Part shown: positions 10,147 through 17,105 of the stretch, one piece after another
Layout of the letters: the number at the start of each line of letters is the position of its first letter
Numbering within the stretch: position 1 is the first letter of the stretch
Assembly: GCA_964348085.1 (NCBI GenBank)
Contig: CAYGBI010000072.1
Coordinates: 1-17,854 of the forward strand
Source of the DNA: VXYL01 sp964348085
GTDB lineage: Bacteria > Pseudomonadota > Gammaproteobacteria > Pseudomonadales > Azotimanducaceae
Direction: 5' to 3'
Length of the DNA stretch: 17,854 bases
Notes under the pieces: generated by a model
Database searches by the model: none
The model's input: only the letters and a program-made list of their open reading frames with translations
Told to the model about the DNA's origin: nothing
Made by a program: the position numbers and the translations under genes

Positions 10147-11931
10147 CTAGTAGCTCCGGGCAGTGGGTTGAAAGGCGGCTACGGTTTTCGGCGCGAAGTT
10201 AACGCCGCGCTTGCCGACGCGCCCCGGCGTGCCGCCTTCGCCGCGAAAATACAGCGAGTGGCACAGCCAGTCGTCGTCGTCGCGTTCGGGGTAGTCGTCT
10301 CGGGAGTGGGCACCGCGGCTTTCGGTGCGCGCCTCGGCGACGATGGCGGTCGCCTCCGCCACCTCCAGCAGGTTGTCGAGTTCCAAGGCTTCGAGACGCG
10401 CCGTATTGAACACCCGGCTCTTGTCGCCCAAGTGCGCCGCGCCGATGCGCTCGCGCAGTTCCGCGAGGGTGCCGATGCTGGTGCGCATATGTTCGCCGCT
10501 GCGGAACACGTTGAAGTTCACCAGCATGAGCCGCTGCAACTCCCGCTTGAGGTCCGCCACCGACTCGCCGTCCCCCGAGCCGTCCCATCGCTCCATCCGG
10601 GCGACGGCGCGCTGGATATCGTCTTCTCCCGGATCCCGCAGGGAGACGCCTTGGCGCATGGCCTCCTCTATGTGGATGCCGGCGGCGCGGCCGAACACCA
10701 CCAAGTCGAGCAGCGAGTTGCCGCCCAAGCGATTGGCGCCGTGTACGGATACGCACGCGGCCTCGCCGATGGCGTACAGCCCTTCGACCGCCACATCCCT
10801 GCCGTCCGCATCCAACGTCAGCGCCTGCCCGTCCACGTTGGTGGGAATGCCGCCCATCATGTAGTGGCAGGTCGGCACCACTGGGATGGCTTCCTCCGCC
10901 GGGTCCACATGCGCGAAGGTCTTCGACAGCTCGATAATGCCCGGTAGCCGCTGCCCCAGCGTCTCGCGACCCAAATGGTCGAGCTTCAAGAGCACGTGGT
11001 CGGCATCGGGGCCGGCGCCCCGCCCGGCCATGATCTCCTGCACCATCGAGCGCGCCACCACGTCGCGGCTGGCCAAGTCCTTGGCGTTCGGGGCGTAACG
11101 CTCCATGAACCGCTCGCCATCCTTATTAACGAGATAGCCGCCCTCGCCTCGGCAACCCTCCGTCACCAGCACTCCGGCGCGGTGGATGCCCGTGGGATGG
11201 AACTGCCACATTTCGATGTCTTGCACCGGGAAGCCAGCGCGCAACGCCATGCCGACGCCGTCGCCGGTATTTATCAGCGCATTGGTAGTGGTGGCGTAGA
11301 TGCGCCCGCCACCGCCGGTGGCGAGCACCGTGGCCTTGCATTTGATGAACACGACGTCGCCGGATTCGATCTCGATGGCCACCACGCCGACCACCGCGCC
11401 GTCTTGGTTGACCACCAAGTCGACGGCGAACCACTCGTTCAAGAACACCGTGCCGGCGCGCAGGTTGTTCTGGTAGAGCGTGTGCAGCAGCGCGTGGCCC
11501 GTGCGATCCTCGGCGGCGCAGGTGCGGGAGGCTTGACCGCCGCGACCATAATCCTTGGATTGGCCGCCGAACGGACGTTGATAGATGCGCCCCTGCTCCG
11601 TGCGCGTGAACGGCAGGCCCATGTGCTCAAGCTCGTAGACCGCCTCCGGGCCAACGCTGCACATGTATTCGATGGCGTCTTGATCGCCGATGTAGTCCGA
11701 ACCTTTTACCGTGTCGTACATATGCCAACGCCAATCGTCGTCCGGGTCGTCGCTGCCGATGGCGCAGGTGATGCCGCCTTGGGCGGAAACCGTGTGCGAG
11801 CGCGTGGGAAAGACCTTCGACAGCACCGCGGTCTTGAGACCGGACTGCGCGAGTTGCAGTCCGGCGCGCATGCCGGCGCCGCCGCCGCCGACGATGACGC
11901 CGTCGAACTCCATGATCGGCAAACGGCTCAC
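10147..11931 (-). CDS. sdhA: Succinate dehydrogenase flavoprotein subunit
   Basis: Catalytic subunit that oxidises succinate to fumarate. The 594-residue protein has an N-terminal FAD-binding GGGGAGMRA loop (15-23), the covalent-FAD histidine in TRSHTVSAQGG (His46), the substrate-site segments HPTGIHRAG and CHYMMGGIPTN, and HGANRLGGNSLLD. The C-terminal Arg-rich, Tyr-ended domain is complete. The GTG at 11931 gives MSRLPIMEFDGVIVGGGGAG, collinear with E. coli SdhA; an internal ATG seven codons in is a weaker alternative. The start codon directly abuts the sdhD stop (11932-11934), typical of tight coupling. All key residues I can place are intact. Confidence 0.98.
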   Translation of the reverse strand: MSRLPIMEFDGVIVGGGGAGMRAGLQLAQSGLKTAVLSKVFPTRSHTVSAQGGITCAIGSDDPDDDWRWHMYDTVKGSDYIGDQDAIEYMCSVGPEAVYELEHMGLPFTRTEQGRIYQRPFGGQSKDYGRGGQASRTCAAEDRTGHALLHTLYQNNLRAGTVFLNEWFAVDLVVNQDGAVVGVVAIEIESGDVVFIKCKATVLATGGGGRIYATTTNALINTGDGVGMALRAGFPVQDIEMWQFHPTGIHRAGVLVTEGCRGEGGYLVNKDGERFMERYAPNAKDLASRDVVARSMVQEIMAGRGAGPDADHVLLKLDHLGRETLGQRLPGIIELSKTFAHVDPAEEAIPVVPTCHYMMGGIPTNVDGQALTLDADGRDVAVEGLYAIGEAACVSVHGANRLGGNSLLDLVVFGRAAGIHIEEAMRQGVSLRDPGEDDIQRAVARMERWDGSGDGESVADLKRELQRLMLVNFNVFRSGEHMRTSIGTLAELRERIGAAHLGDKSRVFNTARLEALELDNLLEVAEATAIVAEARTESRGAHSRDDYPERDDDDWLCHSLYFRGEGGTPGRVGKRGVNFAPKTVAAFQPTARSY

Positions 11932-12297
11932 TTACAACCCCCAGATCACGGACAAGGGCCACAATACGTAGACGAAGATCGCCGCGAAACAGACGAGCTG
12001 GTAGAGCGCGGAGTAGATCGCGTGGCCGCGCCCGAAGTAGTGCTCGCGCACATAGTCCGTGCCGATCGTCCACATGCCGATCCAAGCATGCGCGGCAAGC
12101 GCGACCACCGCCAAGGTGGTGAACGCCTGCATCGGCAGGGCACCGAAGAACTCGGCAAGACGCACCTGGGAAACCGGGCCGCTGGCGAAGAATCCGAGCA
12201 CGCACAACCCATACGCGGCGAGCACCACCGCCGAGATGCGTTGCAGCACGAAATCCGCCACGCCGCTGCGGCCGAGGCTGGCGATCGGGGCTACCAC
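11932..12297 (-). CDS. sdhD: Succinate dehydrogenase membrane anchor SdhD
   Basis: Small hydrophobic anchor of complex II (121 residues) that, with SdhC, binds heme b and ubiquinone. Three membrane segments are visible at about 15-37, 57-78 and 95-119. The heme-ligand histidine is in AAHAWIGMW (His70), and Asp81-Tyr82 match the E. coli quinone-site residues Asp82-Tyr83. The GTG at 12297 gives MVAPIASLGRSGVADF, which aligns with the E. coli start MVSNASALGRNGVHDF. It overlaps the end of sdhC by 7 nt, indicating coupled translation. The open frame runs on about 53 codons upstream, but that part lies inside sdhC in another frame and is Arg-rich and not SdhD-like. Confidence 0.94.
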   Translation of the reverse strand: MVAPIASLGRSGVADFVLQRISAVVLAAYGLCVLGFFASGPVSQVRLAEFFGALPMQAFTTLAVVALAAHAWIGMWTIGTDYVREHYFGRGHAIYSALYQLVCFAAIFVYVLWPLSVIWGL

Positions 12298-12683
12298 AAC
12301 CAGAGCGCCACGGGAATCATCGCGAGCACTGTCAAGATGATCGACAGCCACCCGCCGAGCCGACCGCCGACCGCGGAATCGCCGATGTGGAAGTCCAGCA
12401 GCAGATGTCGGACGCCGGCCACGAGGTGGTAGATGAACGCGAACAACACGAGCCACAGCGCCAGCTTGCCCCAGGGCGCGGCCAGCACGTCCACCGCACG
12501 CTCGAAGCCCTCGGCATCGCGCAACGCCAAGTCGAGCAGGTAGCAGAGAAACAGCGCCCCGGCGAACAGCACCACGCCGCTAGCGCGATGCAGGATCGAC
12601 GTCACCGCCGTCACTGGCATGGCGCCGAACAAACTGGGCAGAGGCAGGTTGACCGGGCGACCGGCTTTCATCGGCAGGGACAT
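12291..12683 (-). CDS. sdhC: Succinate dehydrogenase cytochrome b556 subunit SdhC
   Basis: Large membrane anchor of complex II (130 residues) and the first gene of the minus-strand TCA cluster. It shows the family motif RPVNL, then SILHRASG with quinone-site residues Ser29 and Arg33 (E. coli Ser27, Arg31), and IYHLVAGVRHLLLDF with the heme b ligand His86 (E. coli His84). Three transmembrane segments are visible at about 35-55, 73-95 and 111-129. The ATG at 12683 is the longest start; the ATG at 12671 (MKAGRPVNL) is equally possible, and neither has a clear ribosome-binding site. The 74-bp gap to the upstream phosphopantetheinyl transferase gene is where an sdh promoter would be expected. Confidence 0.96.
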   Translation of the reverse strand: MSLPMKAGRPVNLPLPSLFGAMPVTAVTSILHRASGVVLFAGALFLCYLLDLALRDAEGFERAVDVLAAPWGKLALWLVLFAFIYHLVAGVRHLLLDFHIGDSAVGGRLGGWLSIILTVLAMIPVALWLW

Positions 12684-12689
12684 AGGGCT

Positions 12690-12735
12690 AGCGTGACCAT
12701 TGCGAATGATAGTAGCAAAAAGATGAAGTCACGCT
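12690..12735. promoter_or_regulatory. 8-bp inverted repeat flanking an AT-richer core upstream of sdhC
   Basis: AGCGTGAC (12690-12697) and GTCACGCT (12728-12735) are perfect inverted copies bracketing 30 nt that are clearly AT-richer than the surroundings. A further GTCACGC occurs at 12757-12763, at the end of the transferase gene. The arrangement fits an operator, or a promoter region flanked by binding sites, for the sdhCDAB-sucAB cluster. I could not identify convincing -35 and -10 boxes or assign a known regulator. Confidence 0.4.
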
Positions 12736-12757
12736 GGCGGCGCAACGGCCTCGACCG

Positions 12758-13414
12758 TCACGCCAAGCGCGGCACGACGAAGGCGGTCCACCAGTGCCCG
12801 TGGACGTGCGCCACATAGCCTTGGCCGGTGGCGATGAGTCGCGTCGATGCCCGCGGTCTCGTGGTGGCGGCGCGAAAGCCGCCGGCATCAAGCGTGATCT
12901 CGACGTCCTGAAACTCGAGGAACTCGCCGACCGCTGGGTTCACCGCCTTGTACACGGCTTCCTTGGCGCTGAACACGGCCGTACGCCAGCTTTCCTCGGG
13001 CAGTTGCCCACGCTCCCGCTCGTTGAGTACGCGGCGGGCGACTCGTTCGTCAACCCGGTGTTCCAACTCCAAGTCCACGCCTATGCCGATGACGCGGCGG
13101 CAGCAGCCGACGACCGCCACGGCGTATTCCCGACTGTGGGCGATGGTGCCGCACACGCCGTGCGGCCAGACAGGCATTCTGCTCCGCCTCGTTACTGGGC
13201 GGTCGCCCAAGCCAAGCGCACATAGCGCCTCGTGGGCTACTCGGCGGCCCGAGGAATACTCGGCAGCACGAACCTCGGCCATACCGACGAGCGCACCCCG
13301 TTCCTCGGCCCGAAGTTTCGCGGAGTGGTCGGCGACATACCCGCAAGCGGCGGCAAGCCCGGGGTGGTCGGCGACCGGCCAAGCAAACGGTTCGATGCCG
13401 TCCAAGAACCGCAC
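12758..13414 (-). CDS. 4'-phosphopantetheinyl transferase, EntD/Sfp type
   Basis: The enzyme moves the 4'-phosphopantetheine arm of CoA onto a serine of carrier proteins of fatty-acid, polyketide or nonribosomal-peptide synthesis. The 218-residue product has the usual EntD-like length and motifs: the CGTIAHSREYAVAVVG segment (88-103), IGIGVDLE with the Mg-binding Asp114 and Glu116 (109-116), and FSAKEAVYKAV (148-158). I chose the GTG at 13414 because GAGAAG lies about 6 nt upstream and the protein then begins MRFLDGIEPF. A GTG at 13435 is an alternative. The frame remains open far upstream, but that part is antisense to gloB and is rejected. No synthase or acyl-carrier gene is nearby, so the carrier substrate is unknown. 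It precedes sdhC by 74 bp on the same strand and diverges from the glyoxalase gene. Confidence 0.9.
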   Translation of the reverse strand: MRFLDGIEPFAWPVADHPGLAAACGYVADHSAKLRAEERGALVGMAEVRAAEYSSGRRVAHEALCALGLGDRPVTRRSRMPVWPHGVCGTIAHSREYAVAVVGCCRRVIGIGVDLELEHRVDERVARRVLNERERGQLPEESWRTAVFSAKEAVYKAVNPAVGEFLEFQDVEITLDAGGFRAATTRPRASTRLIATGQGYVAHVHGHWWTAFVVPRLA

Positions 13415-13498
13415 GGTCGGCTTCTCTCGGCGCACTGATTTGGCAGACGAGTATAGTTCGCCACTATGTGCCCCACCTGTATATAAGGAAGCGACAAC
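13415..13498. promoter_or_regulatory. Divergent intergenic region with a short palindrome
   Basis: These 84 bp separate the divergent transferase and glyoxalase genes and must carry both promoters. ATAGT-TCGCC-ACTAT (13453-13467) is a perfect 5-bp-arm palindrome. A TATAGT (plus) / TATACT reading (minus) lies at 13452-13458. TTGGCA at 13440-13445 could be a -35 for gloB, but no good -10 sits at the right distance. AAGGAA (13485-13490) is the gloB ribosome-binding site. Regulator unknown. Confidence 0.35.
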
Positions 13499-14293
13499 GT
13501 GCTCGTCGAACAGATTTGGACCGGCAACGCCTACCGCAATTTCAACTACCTGATCGCCTGCCCCGAAACCGGCGAGGCGCTGGCCGTGGACCCGCTGGAC
13601 TACGGCAAGTGCTTGCGCCGCGCCAAGGACAAAGGCTGGCAGATCACGCAAGTGCTGAACACCCACGAGCACGGCGACCACACCGGGGGCAATGGCCCGA
13701 TGATCGAGGCCACCGGCGCTAGGCTGCTCGCCCACGCCAATGCGGGGCCGCGCATCAGCGGCATCGATGTGGGACTCGCCGCCGGCGACACGGTAACCGT
13801 GGGCAGCACGGTCGAGTTGCTGGCGCTGGACACGCCGGGCCACACCATGAGCCATGTCTGCCTGCTGTCGAAGACGGACCAACCGGCGCTCTTCAGCGGC
13901 GACACCTTGTTCAACGCCGGCGCCGGCAACTGCCACGGCGGCGGCCACCCGGAGGAACTCTACGACACCTTCGTAACGCAACTCGCCGAACTGCCGGAAG
14001 ACACGCGGATCTATCCGGGGCACGACTACATCACCAACAATTTGGGCTTCACCCTCGACCGCGAGCCGGACAACGCCGCGGCCGCTACGCTGCTCACGGA
14101 GTTGACCGGTAGCCACGACCCCGACAATCCCCTAGTGACGACGCTCAAACAAGAAATGGAGTTCAACACGTTCTTCCGGCTGTCGAACCCGACCGTGATC
14201 GCCAAGCTCCAAGAGGCGTTCCCGGACATCGGCGAGGCGCCGTCGGAAAAAGAGGTTTTCTTGAGGCTTCGGGAACTGCGCAATAGCTGGTGA
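13499..14293 (+). CDS. gloB: Glyoxalase-II-like metallo-beta-lactamase-fold hydrolase
   Basis: A predicted hydroxyacylglutathione hydrolase-type thioesterase; the canonical enzyme releases D-lactate and glutathione from S-lactoylglutathione. The 264-residue protein has the metal motif THEHGDH (His56, His58, Asp60, His61), then His119 (TPGHTMSH), Asp135 (FSGD) and His175 (YPGHDY), so all seven ligands are present. A C-terminal segment resembling the glyoxalase II C-terminal domain follows (NTFFRLSNP, then EKEVFLRLRELRNSW). The GTG at 13499 has AAGGAA about 8 nt upstream. The substrate-binding stretch is unusual: the family GCGK/R-x-Y/F motif reads GAGNCH (141-146) with a small GGG insertion. 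The substrate may therefore not be the standard glutathione thioester, and the gene symbol is by family only. Confidence 0.85.
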   Translation: MLVEQIWTGNAYRNFNYLIACPETGEALAVDPLDYGKCLRRAKDKGWQITQVLNTHEHGDHTGGNGPMIEATGARLLAHANAGPRISGIDVGLAAGDTVTVGSTVELLALDTPGHTMSHVCLLSKTDQPALFSGDTLFNAGAGNCHGGGHPEELYDTFVTQLAELPEDTRIYPGHDYITNNLGFTLDREPDNAAAATLLTELTGSHDPDNPLVTTLKQEMEFNTFFRLSNPTVIAKLQEAFPDIGEAPSEKEVFLRLRELRNSW

Positions 14294-14440
14294 AGGGCCA
14301 GCGTTATGGGTTGTTGACAGTTCCATTCCCGAAGGCGCGGGCGCATGATCGACGGTAGGCACATTACCCGATGGGCTAGGCTCGCCTTTGTGCCAAAACT
14401 ACAAGCAGCACAAAACCAACGATCTGAGGAGGGTTCTACC
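14294..14440 (+). promoter_or_regulatory. Leader region upstream of the fibronectin-like gene, with inverted repeat
   Basis: This 147-bp region lies between gloB and the secreted-protein gene. TTTGTGC (14387-14393) and GCACAAA (14408-14414) form a perfect 7-bp inverted repeat with a 14-nt loop, ending 27 nt before the GTG start. GAGGAGGG (14426-14433) is a strong ribosome-binding site. A TTGACA hexamer sits at 14314-14319, but no -10 box follows at 16-18 nt, so I do not call a promoter. No gloB terminator is seen. Confidence 0.4.
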
Positions 14441-15418
14441 GTGTCGAGAGGCCGATTGACCAAGCTCAACATTCGGGCCGCAGTATCCGCGGCCCTGTTC
14501 TTTGCCATCGCCTATCCGGCCGACGTACTAGCCCAGTGCAGCCTGTACGGAAATAAACTCTGCGCCAGCAGCGAGGACAACACGATCATCCTCACTTGGA
14601 GTGCCCCAACCGACCCCATTTACGTCGAGCAGATCGTGCATCGCAAAGAAAGGAGCGACAGGAACTACAGTTCGTTGGGCGTCACGCTTGCCAACACGGC
14701 CGCCACCTTTACGGACAGCACACCCGAACACGGCAAGAAGTACAGTTACTTCGTCGAGTGGCGAAAAGCCAGCAACAACGACCCGCTCCGTATCAGCGAA
14801 CGGCGCACCGGGACGTCCGACTACATCGGCATCGGCAACGCGCCGCCGCGCAACCTTAGGGCGAAGGTTGCCGCGGGTTACCAAGACGGCCAGCCGCCCA
14901 GCTACGACCCCACGGTGACCTTGACTTGGACGCCGGGCACGAACCGCAATTACGTCCGGCAACTTGTCTTGCGACGACAGAGGGGCCACAACTGGGCCAG
15001 CGTTGCCGACCTAGCCGCCGACGCCACCACTTGGACGGACCAGAATGTCGTCCGAAATGAGAAATACCTCTATTCCGTGCGGGGCGAGAAGGCGAACGGC
15101 AAGGGTAGCCGCTCTGCACGGATAACCGTAAGGATCAGGCCGTCACGTGTGCCCCATGGTCTGGCGGCAGACACCAGCGGTGGCGCGGTGGTCCTGACTT
15201 GGGTTCCCGGCGACAATCCCAACCTTGTCCAGCAGCTCGTGCTGCGCAAACAGTACGGCACCGACACATGGAGCCAAACGGCGACGCTCACTGCCGATGC
15301 CGCCACTTGGACCGACGACAACACGACGTCAGGAGTGCAGTACTTCTACCGCGTCAGGGCCGAGAAGGCCAACGGCAAGGGTAGCGTGACCAAACGGGTC
15401 GGCATAGTGGCACCCTAG
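14441..15418 (+). CDS. Secreted protein with three fibronectin type III-like repeats
   Basis: The 325-residue product starts at a GTG 7 nt after a near-perfect GAGGAGGG ribosome-binding site. An upstream in-frame ATG at 14345 adds 32 residues that would bury the signal peptide, so I reject it. Residues 1-31 form a Sec signal peptide: basic start, hydrophobic AAVSAALFFAIAYP, cleavage likely after DVLA. Three beta-sandwich repeats follow at about 48-124, 158-232 and 248-323. Each has a VxLTW strand, a QxVxRK/RxR strand, a TxTD turn and a YxYxVxxEKANGKGS-like end, which is the fibronectin-III pattern. Repeats 2 and 3 are the most alike. Cys33 and Cys41 just after cleavage could form a disulfide. 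No catalytic domain, anchor or sorting signal is visible; a binding or adhesion role is an inference. Confidence 0.8.
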   Translation: MSRGRLTKLNIRAAVSAALFFAIAYPADVLAQCSLYGNKLCASSEDNTIILTWSAPTDPIYVEQIVHRKERSDRNYSSLGVTLANTAATFTDSTPEHGKKYSYFVEWRKASNNDPLRISERRTGTSDYIGIGNAPPRNLRAKVAAGYQDGQPPSYDPTVTLTWTPGTNRNYVRQLVLRRQRGHNWASVADLAADATTWTDQNVVRNEKYLYSVRGEKANGKGSRSARITVRIRPSRVPHGLAADTSGGAVVLTWVPGDNPNLVQQLVLRKQYGTDTWSQTATLTADAATWTDDNTTSGVQYFYRVRAEKANGKGSVTKRVGIVAP

Positions 15419-15718
15419 TAGGTCGGCCGGGCTGGGCGGCGTTCAGCCGCGAAGATCGGCGGTTGCTTGGGCGGCTTGGGCTGGGATGAAAGGCGGTGCC
15501 GTAGGCTCTAATGGCGTTAGGAGGCAAGCCGGACTTGGCTGCGAAGTCCGGCGGAGCGGTGCTTAGGCTTAAGGCGAGAGATGGTGCCATAGGCAACGGC
15601 TTTCCTAGCGGCATGAGGTAAGTCGAACACCGGCGGCGTTGGCCGCGAAGTCCGGCGGGGTAATCGGGCGGCTTGAGCTTAAGGCGAAAGGCGGTGGCGT
15701 GGGCACGGCTTTTGGATT
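15419..15718. repeat. Three degenerate hairpin-bearing repeats, about 92-104 bp apart
   Basis: This 300-bp non-coding stretch between the fibronectin-like gene and tRNA-Leu consists of three diverged copies of one unit. The shared core (GCGAAG then TCCGGCGG or variant) begins at 15449, 15541 and 15645. Each is followed by a GCTTxxGCTTAAGGCG-like block and an AAAGGCGGTGCCGTAGGC-like block. Copies 1 and 3 carry a small hairpin just before the core (GCGGC-GTTCA-GCCGC at 15436-15450 and GCGGC-GTTG-GCCGC at 15633-15646). Copy 2 has a larger stem instead. No conserved reading frame is evident. It may be a REP-like element or a decayed small mobile repeat. Confidence 0.6.
15528..15552. terminator. 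Perfect 9-bp GC-rich hairpin in a convergent intergenic region
   Basis: GCCGGACTT (15528-15536) pairs fully with AAGTCCGGC (15544-15552) across a 7-nt loop. It lies between the plus-strand fibronectin-like gene and the minus-strand tRNA, where a bidirectional terminator would be useful. There is no T-tract on either side, so a classical rho-independent terminator is not supported. It may instead be the structural core of the repeat unit it sits in. Confidence 0.35.
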
Positions 15719-15805
15719 TGGTGCCTAGGGAGGGAGTCGAACCCTCACGCCACTATGGACACTGGAACCTAAATCCAGCCCGTCTACCAATTCCGGCACC
15801 TAGGC
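15719..15805 (-). tRNA. tRNA-Leu (anticodon UAG, reads CUA)
   Basis: Read on the minus strand, the acceptor arms GCCTAGG (15805-15799) and CCTAGGC (15729-15723) pair perfectly, followed by discriminator A and an encoded CCA. The anticodon arm is CTGGA-TTTAGGT-TCCAG with anticodon TAG. The T arm is GAGGG-TTCGACT-CCCTC, the D loop contains TTGGTAGA, and there is a long class II variable arm between the anticodon and T arms, as expected for leucine. The total is 87 nt with CCA. The 3' end abuts the degenerate repeats; the serine-hydrolase gene lies 109 bp upstream on the same strand. Confidence 0.97.
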
Positions 15806-15914
15806 GGCGAACACGCGAAGCTTACGAAGGTCACCCCCTAGCGACAAGCCTGTGGCGCGTCGGCCTTTGGCTTCATACACATCGGGCAGCAGAGACCCCC
15901 GGTTCGTCGCACGC
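15806..15914. other. Gap between the serine hydrolase and tRNA-Leu
   Basis: These 109 bp lie between the hydrolase stop and the tRNA 5' end and must hold the tRNA promoter unless it is read through. I see no clear terminator or promoter hexamers. A frame shadowing the hydrolase runs into this gap but is not considered coding. Confidence 0.3.
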
Positions 15915-17105
15915 TTACGCGAGTGCTTGATAGACCAACGTCTTCAACTCTCGTCGGATCGGATACGTGGACGACGGCAGTAGTTGCGTCATGAACACCA
16001 CGACGACCTCTTCCAAGGGATCGACCCAAAAGTAGGTGCTGGCGGCTCCGCCCCAAGCGTACTCGCCCGGCGAATCCAGCACGCTGGCCGCCGCCGGATC
16101 GACGACCACGGAGAACCCAAGGCCAAAGCCAATGCCCTCGTAGGACGTCTCGCTGAACACGGGCTGCCCCATGGCGGCAAGGTCGCAGTTGCCAGGCAGG
16201 TGGTTGGAGCTCATGTATTCGACGGTTTTCCGTCCGAGCACGCGAACGCCGTCCAATTCGCCCTTGCGCAACAACATCAGGGCGAAACGGTGGTAGTCGT
16301 CTATGGTCCCTACCATACCCCCGCCGCCGGAGAGAAACGCCGGCCGTTGGTGATAGCGAGAGTTCTCCGGGTCGTCCTGCAAGCGGTATGTCGCCGGCGA
16401 CACGTGCTGATAGCAAGCGGCGAAGCGATCGGCGGACTCGGGTTGAACTTGGAACCCTGAATCCGCCATGCCGAGTGGTCCGGTGATGCGCTCGGCCACG
16501 AACTCGTCCAACGCTTGGCCGGAGAAATGTTCGACCAAGTAGCCGCAGACGTCCGTGGATACGCCGTAGTTCCATTGCGTGCCCGGCGAAAACTTGAGCG
16601 GCAACCGCGCGAGCTTGGCCACCATGTCGCTCAAAGTGCCGGTGCCGGTCACCTGCTCGCGCCGATACATCGCATCGACCGGGTGCTCGTTCATGAATCC
16701 GTAGGTGAGCCCCGAGGTGTGGGTGAGCAAGTGCTTGATGGTCATCGGCGCATCGGGTTGCGCCGTGGCGTAGCGCTTGTCGTCGCCCCGGTCGAAGACC
16801 TCAAGATCCCGCCACGACTCAATGTGCTTGCCGACAGGATCGTCAAGCTGAAAGTGCCCCTCCTCGTACAACGCCATGAGCGCGACGCTGGCGATCGGCT
16901 TGGTCATGGAATAGAGGCGCAGCACCGAGTCGCGCTGCATCAGCACGTTGCGCTCTACATCGCGCAAGCCGGAAGCGTGAAAGAACGCTTCCTCGCCGCC
17001 TCTGGAGACAAGGCAAAGGGCGCCCGGGTACTTGCCTTCGTCCACGTAGCGATCGATGTGCTTGGCGATGCGCGGGAGTCGTTGCGCGTAGAAGCCCTTG
17101 GTCAT
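15915..17105 (-). CDS. Class C beta-lactamase-like serine hydrolase (EstB-like)
   Basis: The 396-residue product belongs to the beta-lactamase/transpeptidase-like superfamily. The nucleophile motif is SMTK (Ser66-Lys69). The second motif is in PGTQWNYGVSTD, with Tyr180 as the general-base tyrosine. The third motif position holds WGG (351-353, in YAWGGAAST) in place of the KTG of true beta-lactamases, which suggests an esterase or peptidase-like activity rather than antibiotic resistance. The HTSGLTYG segment (129-136) is also typical. No signal peptide is present, so it is probably cytoplasmic. The ATG at 17105 is preceded by GGAAG with 7-nt spacing. The physiological substrate cannot be named from the sequence. 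No operon partner is evident apart from the tRNA downstream. Confidence 0.9.
   Translation of the reverse strand: MTKGFYAQRLPRIAKHIDRYVDEGKYPGALCLVSRGGEEAFFHASGLRDVERNVLMQRDSVLRLYSMTKPIASVALMALYEEGHFQLDDPVGKHIESWRDLEVFDRGDDKRYATAQPDAPMTIKHLLTHTSGLTYGFMNEHPVDAMYRREQVTGTGTLSDMVAKLARLPLKFSPGTQWNYGVSTDVCGYLVEHFSGQALDEFVAERITGPLGMADSGFQVQPESADRFAACYQHVSPATYRLQDDPENSRYHQRPAFLSGGGGMVGTIDDYHRFALMLLRKGELDGVRVLGRKTVEYMSSNHLPGNCDLAAMGQPVFSETSYEGIGFGLGFSVVVDPAAASVLDSPGEYAWGGAASTYFWVDPLEEVVVVFMTQLLPSSTYPIRRELKTLVYQALA

Noticed and set aside
10975..12432. 485-codon plus-strand open frame antisense to sdhA, sdhD and sdhC
   Set aside because: It is a GC-rich shadow with no recognisable domain; the opposite strand encodes conserved complex II subunits.
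12698..12720. Possible Fur box before sdhC (AATGATA core)
   Set aside because: Only about 10 of 19 consensus positions match, which is not better than expected for an AT-rich patch.
13415..14116. Long upstream extension of the transferase frame antisense to gloB
   Set aside because: gloB is a well-conserved gene on the other strand, and the transferase family begins near 13414.
14314..14319. TTGACA as a -35 box for the fibronectin-like gene
   Set aside because: No acceptable -10 hexamer lies 16-18 nt downstream.
15673..15930. Small plus-strand open frame across tRNA-Leu
   Set aside because: It spans a complete tRNA gene on the other strand and shows no protein signature.
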